In this document: in pieces, positions 7,579-13,240 of the stretch | Position numbering within the stretch: the stretch's first letter is position 1 | How the letters are laid out: each line of letters opens with the position of its first letter | NCBI GenBank assembly: GCA_018066065.1 | Contig: JAGHSC010000127.1 | Span: 1-22,285 of the forward strand | Source: Candidatus Cryptobacteroides faecihippi | GTDB lineage: Bacteria > Bacteroidota > Bacteroidia > Bacteroidales > UBA932 | Direction of reading: 5' to 3' | DNA: 22,285 nt | The notes under the pieces: generated by a model | Database searches by the model: none | What the model was told of the DNA's origin: nothing | The model's input: the letters and a program-made list of their open reading frames with translations, nothing else | Translations under genes and position numbers: made by a program

Positions 7579-8652
7579 TTACTTCTTGAGGGTTTCGAAT
7601 TCCTTCATGCAGTCCACGAGAGCCTGTACGTCCTCGAGTGTGCATGCGTTGTAGATGGAAGCTCTGAAGCCGCCGACTGAGCGGTGACCCTTGATTCCGA
7701 TCATGCCCTTGCCCTTTGCGAATGCAAGGAACTCATCCTGGAGATCTTCGTAGCCTGGAGCCATGACGAAGCAGACGTTCATGATGGAACGGTCCTCCTT
7801 GGCTGCGGTTCCGACGAAGAGCGGGTTGCGGTCGATCTCGCTGTAGAGAAGCTCTGCCTTTGCGTTGTTGATCTTGTTGAGCTCAGCGACGCCGCCCATG
7901 CTCTTGATCCACTTGAGAGTCTCGTTCATGATGTAGATCGAGAAGACAGGAGGGGTGTTGAACATTGAGAGCTTGTCGATGTGCACGCTGTAGTCAAGCA
8001 TGGTAGGGATGTACCTGCTGACCTTGCCGAGAGTCTCCTTGTTGATGATGGCGAAAGCCACACCGGCAGGGCCGACGTTCTTCTGTGCGCCACCGTAGAT
8101 GAGGGCGTACTTGCTGACGTCGACAGGACGGCTCATGATGTCTGAGGACATGTCGGCGATGAGTGGGACAGGGCAGTCGATGTCTTCCTTGATCTCAGTA
8201 CCGTAGATGGTGTTGTTGGTCGTGATGTGGAAGTAGTCGAGGTCTGCAGGGATCTCGTAACCCTTTGGAATGTAGGAATAGTTCTTGTCGGCTGAGCTTG
8301 CGATTGCATAAGCCTCGCCGAAAGCCTTTGCTTCCTTGAGAGCCTTCTTTGCCCAGACTCCGGTCTCGAGGTAGGCTGCCTTCTTCTCGAGGTAGTTCAT
8401 GGCTACGTAAAGGAACTCGAGGGAGGCACCTCCGCCGAGGAAGATCACTTCGTGGGTGTCAGGAATATTCAGGAGCTCCTTCCAGAGAGCGCGGCATTCG
8501 TCCATTGTTGCGTCCCACTCCTTGGTGCGGTGGGAGATGCTGAGCACTGAGACACCAGTGCCCTTGAAGTCCTTCAGGGCTTCTACAGCGTTGTCGATGA
8601 CTTCCTTAGGGAGCAGGCATGGGCCTGCATTGAAAACATGTACTTTTCCCAT
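7579..8652 (-). CDS. serC: Phosphoserine aminotransferase
   Basis: This PLP enzyme converts 3-phosphohydroxypyruvate and glutamate to O-phosphoserine; it also acts in the pyridoxal phosphate pathway of some bacteria. The 357 residues match the family length. Motifs are FNAGPCLLP at the N-terminus, the SISHRTKEW substrate loop (38-46), FLGGGASLEF (71-80), IADMSSD with the PLP-nitrogen aspartate (Asp167), and YGGAQKNVGPAG with the Schiff-base lysine Lys191. The C-terminal GHRSVGGFRASIYNA binds the substrate phosphate. Only 34 bp separate it from the pyrB stop, and no promoter was recognised there, so it may be transcribed with pyrB. serA follows at 6 bp. Confidence 0.97.
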   Translation of the reverse strand: MGKVHVFNAGPCLLPKEVIDNAVEALKDFKGTGVSVLSISHRTKEWDATMDECRALWKELLNIPDTHEVIFLGGGASLEFLYVAMNYLEKKAAYLETGVWAKKALKEAKAFGEAYAIASSADKNYSYIPKGYEIPADLDYFHITTNNTIYGTEIKEDIDCPVPLIADMSSDIMSRPVDVSKYALIYGGAQKNVGPAGVAFAIINKETLGKVSRYIPTMLDYSVHIDKLSMFNTPPVFSIYIMNETLKWIKSMGGVAELNKINNAKAELLYSEIDRNPLFVGTAAKEDRSIMNVCFVMAPGYEDLQDEFLAFAKGKGMIGIKGHRSVGGFRASIYNACTLEDVQALVDCMKEFETLKK

Positions 8653-8686
8653 TTCTGTTGTATTTGTTCGTTTCTGTGATTATTCG

Positions 8687-9592
8687 TTATCTGTATCCGA
8701 GAAGGTAGGAAATGATTGCCATCCTGATGTACATTCCGCCGCCTGCCTGCTGGAAGTAGTATGCGTATGGAGTGTCATCCACGTCCGTGGCGATCTCGTT
8801 GACCCTTGGAAGAGGGTGGAGTACCTTCATCGTAGGCTTCACATCCTTGAGCATCGATGCGGTGAGCCTGTAGGTGTCCTTGACCTTGAGGTAGTCAGCC
8901 GTGTCAGGGAATCTCTCCTGCTGGACTCTGGTCATGTAGAGGATGTCGCAGTCGTTGACTCCTTCCTCGATGGTGTTGACCTTCTTGTAGTCGATGCCCT
9001 TCTCGTCGAGCATCTCGATGTACTTGCAAGGCATTCCGAGCTCCTCTGGAGCCGTGAATGTGAAGTGCGGGTTGAACTGGCTGAGAGCATCCACGAGAGA
9101 ATGGACGGCGCGTCCGTACTTGAGGTCACCTACCATGTTGATGTTAAGCCCCTCGAGCTTGCCCTGGGTCCTTTCGATCGCATAGAGGTCGAGAAGAGTC
9201 TGGGATGGATGCTGGTTGATGCCGTCTCCGGCATTCACGACAGGTACCGATGCAACCGATGCAGCGATGTCGGCGGCGCCTGCCATCGGATGCCTCATTA
9301 TGATCATGTCAGCGTAGTTGGAGACTATCTTTATCGTGTCCTCAAGGGTCTCTCCCTTGCTCTGGCTGGTGTTCCTGTTGTCGGCAAAGCCGATGACCTT
9401 GGCTCCGAGCCTGTTGACTGCGGCCTCGAACGAGAGCCTGGTCCTGGTTGATGGTTCAAAGAACAGGCAAGCGATGACCTTGCCTTTGAGGAAGTCCTGC
9501 TCCCTGTTGCTTTCAAATTCCTTGGCCACGTCAAGGATGTGAAGGATCTCATCCTTTGTGAAGTCCTGGATTGATACTAGATTCTTGGGCAT
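8687..9592 (-). CDS. pyrB: Aspartate carbamoyltransferase catalytic chain
   Basis: The enzyme transfers the carbamoyl group to aspartate, the committed step of pyrimidine synthesis. The 301-residue length is close to the E. coli chain. Motifs are FFEPSTRTRLSFE (44-56, carbamoyl phosphate site), SQSKGETLEDT (76-86, with the Ser/Lys of the neighbouring-subunit loop), DGINQHPSQTLLD (123-135), and LHPLPRVNEIATDVD, the aspartate-binding 240s loop. No pyrI (regulatory chain) lies beside it, although pyrB and pyrI are commonly paired in related bacteria. The enzyme may be unregulated, or pyrI may lie elsewhere. The 86-bp gap upstream to yigZ contains no promoter I can recognise. Confidence 0.97.
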   Translation of the reverse strand: MPKNLVSIQDFTKDEILHILDVAKEFESNREQDFLKGKVIACLFFEPSTRTRLSFEAAVNRLGAKVIGFADNRNTSQSKGETLEDTIKIVSNYADMIIMRHPMAGAADIAASVASVPVVNAGDGINQHPSQTLLDLYAIERTQGKLEGLNINMVGDLKYGRAVHSLVDALSQFNPHFTFTAPEELGMPCKYIEMLDEKGIDYKKVNTIEEGVNDCDILYMTRVQQERFPDTADYLKVKDTYRLTASMLKDVKPTMKVLHPLPRVNEIATDVDDTPYAYYFQQAGGGMYIRMAIISYLLGYR

Positions 9593-9678
9593 CTGTAAGT
9601 TCTTTTATTAAAGTTTCTTTGTTGTACAATCTTCAATGTCGCCCATCCTGGAAAGGAAATCTTCCGTGGCGGACAACC

Positions 9679-10227
9679 TTACACGGCATTGCAGGGAGCA
9701 TTGTTCTCCATAGTCCTGAGCCTTCTGCGGCAGGTCAGGTCCTTGACTGTCTTCATGACCTGGTTCATGGCCATGTAGCCGAAGCGGATCTCGTACCAGT
9801 CTCCCGCGACCTTCTCGACCGTCCCGGCCTTGTCGAGGGCATCGGCGGTGGAAGTCTTGTAGGCTCTGATCAGGCCCGGTATGCCGAGCTTGATGCCTCC
9901 GAAGTATCTGACCACAACGACAAGGATGTCGCTCAGACCCCTCGAGTCGATCTGCCCGAGGATCGGCCTGCCTGCCGAAGACGACGGTTCTCCGTCGTCG
10001 TTGGCCCTGAACCTGTCTCCCAGGTGACCGAGCCTGTAGGCGTAGCAGTGATGCCTTGCGTCATGGTACTTCTTCTTCAGGGATGCTACGATCTCCTTGA
10101 CTTCTTCCTCAGTCTCAACCGGATAGGCAAGCGCGATGAATCTGCTGCCGTTGTCCTTGAACAGCCCTTCGGCAGAAGCAGGGATGCTCCTGTAGACGTC
10201 TGGAGAGATGTTTCCTGTTGAACCCAT
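9679..10227 (-). CDS. YigZ/IMPACT family protein
   Basis: These conserved proteins have an N-terminal UPF0029/Impact domain, and some members affect translation control; the bacterial role is unsettled. Motifs are DARHHCYAY (56-64), NDDGEPSSSAGRPIL (76-90) and VVVRYFGGIKLGIPGLIRAY (104-123), all diagnostic. I chose the ATG at 10225-10227 (182 residues) over the upstream TTG at 10269. The TTG falls in the promoter -33 region and would add residues not expected for the family. The C-terminal ferredoxin-like domain found in E. coli YigZ (204 residues) is short here. Divergent from the pRiA4b-like gene, it has its own promoter at 10239-10269. Confidence 0.92.
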   Translation of the reverse strand: MGSTGNISPDVYRSIPASAEGLFKDNGSRFIALAYPVETEEEVKEIVASLKKKYHDARHHCYAYRLGHLGDRFRANDDGEPSSSAGRPILGQIDSRGLSDILVVVVRYFGGIKLGIPGLIRAYKTSTADALDKAGTVEKVAGDWYEIRFGYMAMNQVMKTVKDLTCRRRLRTMENNAPCNAV

Positions 10228-10238
10228 TTCTAGAGATA

Positions 10239-10269
10239 CGAATTTAGTGTTTTTAACATTATTTTGCAA
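10239..10269 (-). promoter_or_regulatory. Promoter of yigZ: -33 TTG / -7 TAAATTCG
   Basis: On the minus strand, TTG (plus-strand CAA at 10267-10269) and TAAATTCG (10239-10246) are 20 bp apart. The -7 box differs from TAnnTTTG by one base. The chosen ATG is only 11 nt beyond the -7 box, so the leader would be a few nucleotides at most. Confidence 0.6.
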
Positions 10270-10294
10270 CCGTACGGGAATTTTTGTAATTTTG
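10263..10294 (+). promoter_or_regulatory. Promoter of the pRiA4b-like gene and miaA: -33 TTTG / -7 TAATTTTG
   Basis: TTTG at 10263-10266 and TAATTTTG at 10287-10294 are 20 bp apart, a full match to the Bacteroidota consensus. The -33 element abuts the -33 TTG of the divergent yigZ promoter at the TTGCAA hexamer (10264-10269). The leader would be about 50 nt. Confidence 0.75.
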
Positions 10295-10352
10295 ATTTCG
10301 TTTTCACGGGAGTGGAACGCAGGACTTGATACAAACGGAATAGAATAAACGT

Positions 10353-10946
10353 ATGATTTACAGGTATAAGGTAACGCTTGCCGGTATCAAAGGATTCTTC
10401 AGGATCTATGAGATGGGAGGGGAGACTACCCTCTATGAGTTTCACAAGCAGATGCGCTCCGACATGGAGTTTCCGGAGGACCAGCTGATAATGTTCAAGG
10501 GTCTGGATGCTGCAGGCGGAGTCGTCGGCAGGTTCGGTCTCTTCGACCTGGGTTCCGGGACTGTCGACAATGTCACGGTCGACAAGGCCACCGAGGCCGG
10601 CATCGCCTCATTCCAGTATTTCTATGACGTCCCGAACAAGAAGAGTGTCATCGTCACCTTGGAGTCAGTCGAGGAACTTCCGGGTCATGCTCCTGCAATC
10701 GTCGAGTCCAAGGGACCTAACCCGATCGAGTTCGAGAACGGCTATGTCGCTTTCGAGGATCTCCCTGATTCACAGCGCCATCTCCCTGGCCAGAAGCCGG
10801 ACTGGAGCATGATGAGCCTTGAGGATGCTGCTGATTCCGAGCCTGTTGACGCGGAAGACGTGGATGATGACGATGATGACGACGAGGACGACGACAAGGA
10901 GGAAGAAGAGATAATCTTCGACGGATCCGAGGACCTGGACATCTGA
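10353..10946 (+). CDS. Plasmid pRiA4b ORF-3-like protein with acidic C-terminal tail
   Basis: The 197-residue protein begins IYRYKVTLAGIKGFFRIYEM, followed by TTLYEFHKQM, the fold seen in the pRiA4b ORF-3-like (IS1096 passenger) family, whose function is unknown. The first ~105 residues form the domain. A linker with FEDLPD and PDWSMMSLEDA follows, and then a tail at about residues 160-197 made almost wholly of Asp and Glu. Despite the family's name there is no transposase or inverted repeat nearby. The TGA stop overlaps the miaA ATG (TGATG at 10944-10948), so the two genes are translationally coupled. It sits behind a good promoter and is first in the operon. The family assignment is by recalled motif and reasonably sure. 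Confidence 0.78.
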   Translation: MIYRYKVTLAGIKGFFRIYEMGGETTLYEFHKQMRSDMEFPEDQLIMFKGLDAAGGVVGRFGLFDLGSGTVDNVTVDKATEAGIASFQYFYDVPNKKSVIVTLESVEELPGHAPAIVESKGPNPIEFENGYVAFEDLPDSQRHLPGQKPDWSMMSLEDAADSEPVDAEDVDDDDDDDEDDDKEEEEIIFDGSEDLDI

Positions 10947-11812
10947 TGCCCATGTCGAGACGACTCCTGATCATTCTCGGCCCGACTGCTGTCGGCAAGA
11001 CCGACTACAGCATCTCCAAGGCGTTGGAGCTCGGGTCGCCTGTGATCTCCTGCGACTCCCGCCAGCTTTTCATGAACATGTCGATCGGGACGGCAGTCCC
11101 GGATGCTTCGCAGCTTTCAGCCGTGAAGCATTATTTCATTCAGACCATCCCGGTTGACCAGGCCTACACGGCCGGAGACTATGAACGTGATGCCATCGCG
11201 CTCGTTGAGAAGCTTTTCGACGAGGGACATGAGACACTTGTCATGACCGGCGGCTCCATGTTCTACATCGATGCCGTCTGCAATGGTCTGGACGACCTTC
11301 CGGATGGGGACCCGGTGCTCCGCGCTGAGCTGTGGGCCCGCGCAGCGGAGGGTGGAGTCGCACCGCTGGCGGAAGAGCTGAAGTCGCTTGATCCCCTCAC
11401 ATATTCCCAGATCGACACGCAGAACACGCAGAGGGTCATCCGCGCGCTGGAAGGCTGCCTGGTCTCTGGCAAGCCATTCTCTGCCTTCAAGACAGGTGCC
11501 CGCAGGCAGCGCAGCTTCGAGATCGAGAAGATCGGGCTGAACCGCTCCCGCGAGGAACTCTACGAGAGGATCGACGGCCGTGTCCTGAATATGCTTGATG
11601 CGGGACTGGTCGAGGAAGTCCGCTCCCTTCTCCCGTACAGGGGGTGTCAGGCCCTGCAGACTGTCGGCTACAGGGAAATCTTTGACTATCTGGATGAAAA
11701 ATATCCTCTGGAAGAGGCTGTTCGCCTGATCCAGAGGAATACTCGTCATTATGCCAAGAGGCAGCTGACCTGGTGGAGGAGGGATCCGTCCATCAAGTGG
11801 CTGGACCTTTAG
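10946..11812 (+). CDS. miaA: tRNA dimethylallyltransferase MiaA
   Basis: MiaA adds the dimethylallyl group to A37 of tRNAs that read UNN codons. The 288 residues carry GPTAVGKT (P-loop, 12-19), SCDSRQLF (35-42), AYTAGDYERDA (73-83), TGGSMFYIDA (101-110) and a C-terminal QRNTRHYAKRQLTWWR, the tRNA-binding end. A second ATG at 10952 (MSRRLLII) is equally possible and would shift the start by two codons. The first ATG gives the TGATG overlap with the upstream gene. The 3' end overlaps the convergent DUF3127 stop by 4 bp. Confidence 0.96.
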   Translation: MPMSRRLLIILGPTAVGKTDYSISKALELGSPVISCDSRQLFMNMSIGTAVPDASQLSAVKHYFIQTIPVDQAYTAGDYERDAIALVEKLFDEGHETLVMTGGSMFYIDAVCNGLDDLPDGDPVLRAELWARAAEGGVAPLAEELKSLDPLTYSQIDTQNTQRVIRALEGCLVSGKPFSAFKTGARRQRSFEIEKIGLNRSREELYERIDGRVLNMLDAGLVEEVRSLLPYRGCQALQTVGYREIFDYLDEKYPLEEAVRLIQRNTRHYAKRQLTWWRRDPSIKWLDL

Positions 11813-12216
11813 AATGGAAGGTCCTGGCTGTCGTCGTCGGCAGGCATGTCTGCGAATGTAGGTGCCGGTGCTGCTGGCGGAACCGCTGCCGGAGCCTGCT
11901 GGCAAGTCCATGGTGCCGGAGCCTGCTGAGCCTGTCCTGCAGGAGTGATCCTCCAGACTCTGATGTCGTTGTACCAACGTCCGTTGTACTCTCTTGCCCT
12001 GAGGTTGAAAGACACCTTGACGGCATCTCCTACCTGATACTTGTCGAGCTCTGCGACCTTGTCGTCTCCGAATGAGGTGAAGCAGACTGTGGCAGGGAAG
12101 CTGCCGTCCTGGTACTCGAGGACGAAGTCCTGCTTTGACCATGTACCTCTCGATGTCTGTCCGCTCTGCTTGGCCAGCTTCTGCTGGATCTTGCCTTCTA
12201 TTTCAAGTGCTGCCAT
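11809..12216 (-). CDS. DUF3127 OB-fold-like protein with SSB-like C-terminal tip
   Basis: This 135-residue protein is typical of Bacteroidota. The first ~88 residues are a beta-rich DUF3127 domain (IEGKIQQKLAKQSGQTSRGTWSKQDFVLEY, cut here into family landmarks: SRGTWSKQDF, VSFNLRAREYNGRWYND, IRVWRI). A Gln/Ala/Pro-rich linker follows, and the protein ends DDDSQDLPF (127-135). That tip closely resembles the acidic DDDIPF tail by which SSB recruits RecQ, PriA, primase-associated and repair proteins. I infer a single-stranded DNA or SSB-like role; the family has no assigned function that I can cite. It follows the FKBP gene on the same strand, separated by a terminator. Only 22 bp remain for a promoter, and none was recognised. 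Confidence 0.85.
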   Translation of the reverse strand: MAALEIEGKIQQKLAKQSGQTSRGTWSKQDFVLEYQDGSFPATVCFTSFGDDKVAELDKYQVGDAVKVSFNLRAREYNGRWYNDIRVWRITPAGQAQQAPAPWTCQQAPAAVPPAAPAPTFADMPADDDSQDLPF

Positions 12217-12238
12217 TTGTCTGATTTTTATCTGGTTG

Positions 12239-12272
12239 AAAAAAGCCTGCCTTGCGTTGGACGCAGGCAGGC
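12239..12272 (-). terminator. Intrinsic terminator after the FKBP gene
   Basis: The arms 12262-12272 (plus-strand CGCAGGCAGGC) and 12245-12256 (GCCTGCCTTGCG) pair over 11 bp with one bulged base, around a 5-nt loop. On the minus strand the hairpin is followed by six T (12239-12244). It lies 22 nt after the FKBP stop and 22 nt before the DUF3127 start, so DUF3127 is expressed by readthrough or from an unrecognised promoter. Confidence 0.88.
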
Positions 12273-12293
12273 CTTTGACTTTCTGCCGTTGGA

Positions 12294-13076
12294 TTACTCA
12301 GCCTCAGGTGCTGGAGCGACGTAACGCCTTACTGAATCGAGGGTGACGTCGAAGATGAGGGTTGAGTTAGGCTCGATGGCCTGCTGTCCACGCTCGCCGT
12401 AGCCGAGCTCTGCAGGGACGAAGAGGGTAGCCTTTCCGCCTTCACCGATGAGTCCGAGACCCTCGGTCCATCCTGCGATGACCCTGTTCATCATGAGCAT
12501 TGCTGAAGGAGCTGCCTCGGTGGTCTGGTCGAAGATGGTACCGTCGGTGAGCTTGCCTACATAGTGTACGAAGACGGTGTCCATAGCGGTTGGCTTGACA
12601 TCGTTGCCTGGCTCGGAGATGATGTACTGGAGTCCGCTCTCGGTGGTCTGGACGCCTGGCTTCTTAGCGTTGGCTGCAAGGAACTTGGCTTCCTTGTCCT
12701 TGTTGACTGCGAGGGTGTACTGGGTCATCTTCTGGAGATACTCGCCGAACATGCGGTTCATCTCCTCAGGGTTGATCTTGAACTGCTTTACGAAGTTGGT
12801 GTCAGCCTGGTTGCCCTGGGCGTTGATGAAGTCGTCCATACCCTTCTTGATCTCGGCGTAGTTGAGCTTCTTGCCGAAGCCGTAACCCTTGATGAAGCTT
12901 CCGAAGTTGATACCCATGAGGTAGCTTACTGAGTCGTTGACTGCCTTTGAAGGGAGGAGAGCTGACGGATTGGTGATGTCAGCGGCCTCTTCTCCTTCGG
13001 CTGCTGGCTTGGTTGAGTTGCATGCTACTGCTGCGCAGACGATTGCAGCCATAGCTAACATTTTGATTGTCTTCAT
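12294..13076 (-). CDS. FKBP-type peptidyl-prolyl isomerase, lipoprotein
   Basis: This is an envelope foldase. I chose ATG 13074-13076 (260 residues), which gives a clean lipoprotein signal, MKTIKMLAMAAIVCAAVAC, with lipidated Cys19. The TTG at 13109 would add 11 residues and is rejected. Residues about 35-125 resemble the FKBP N-terminal dimerisation domain (SVSYLMGINFGSFIKGYG, EIKKGMDDF, EYLQKMTQ). The C-terminal FKBP domain has VFVHYVGKLTDGTIFDQT, VIAGWTEGLGLIGEGGKA, PAELGYGERG and TLIFDVTLDSV, with the key aromatic and Asp residues in place. The protein ends in an Ala/Pro/Glu tail. It is divergent from recQ across 164 bp and is followed by a strong terminator. Confidence 0.94.
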   Translation of the reverse strand: MKTIKMLAMAAIVCAAVACNSTKPAAEGEEAADITNPSALLPSKAVNDSVSYLMGINFGSFIKGYGFGKKLNYAEIKKGMDDFINAQGNQADTNFVKQFKINPEEMNRMFGEYLQKMTQYTLAVNKDKEAKFLAANAKKPGVQTTESGLQYIISEPGNDVKPTAMDTVFVHYVGKLTDGTIFDQTTEAAPSAMLMMNRVIAGWTEGLGLIGEGGKATLFVPAELGYGERGQQAIEPNSTLIFDVTLDSVRRYVAPAPEAE

Positions 13077-13187
13077 TTTTATTGAATATTTTAACGTTGT
13101 CTTTGTCAAAATCGGGCCTTTATCCCGAAATTCGGTGCAAATATCGTAATTTTTATCGATTCCTCACTGCTTTTATCCTCCAAATTG

Positions 13188-13218
13188 TTGCCAGTCCCAA
13201 AAAGAAAAGCTATATTTA
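13188..13218 (+). promoter_or_regulatory. Promoter of recQ: -33 TTG / -7 TATATTTA
   Basis: TTG (13188-13190) and TATATTTA (13211-13218) are 20 bp apart. The -7 box differs from TAnnTTTG only in its last base. The leader to ATG 13241 would be about 18 nt. Confidence 0.6.
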
Positions 13219-13240
13219 GAGTGAAAAATCGATTTCTGTG

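Noticed and set aside
10855..10942. GAC/GAT-rich tract as a simple sequence repeat
   Set aside because: The tract is irregular and is explained by the acidic C-terminal tail of the encoded protein.
10353..10946. Insertion sequence suggested by the IS1096 passenger-like gene
   Set aside because: No transposase, terminal inverted repeats or target duplication flank it, and it is translationally coupled to miaA.
13112..13128. Small hairpin TCGGG/CCCGA in the FKBP leader, followed by TTTT on the minus strand
   Set aside because: The 5-bp stem with a 7-nt loop is too weak to call a terminator or riboswitch.
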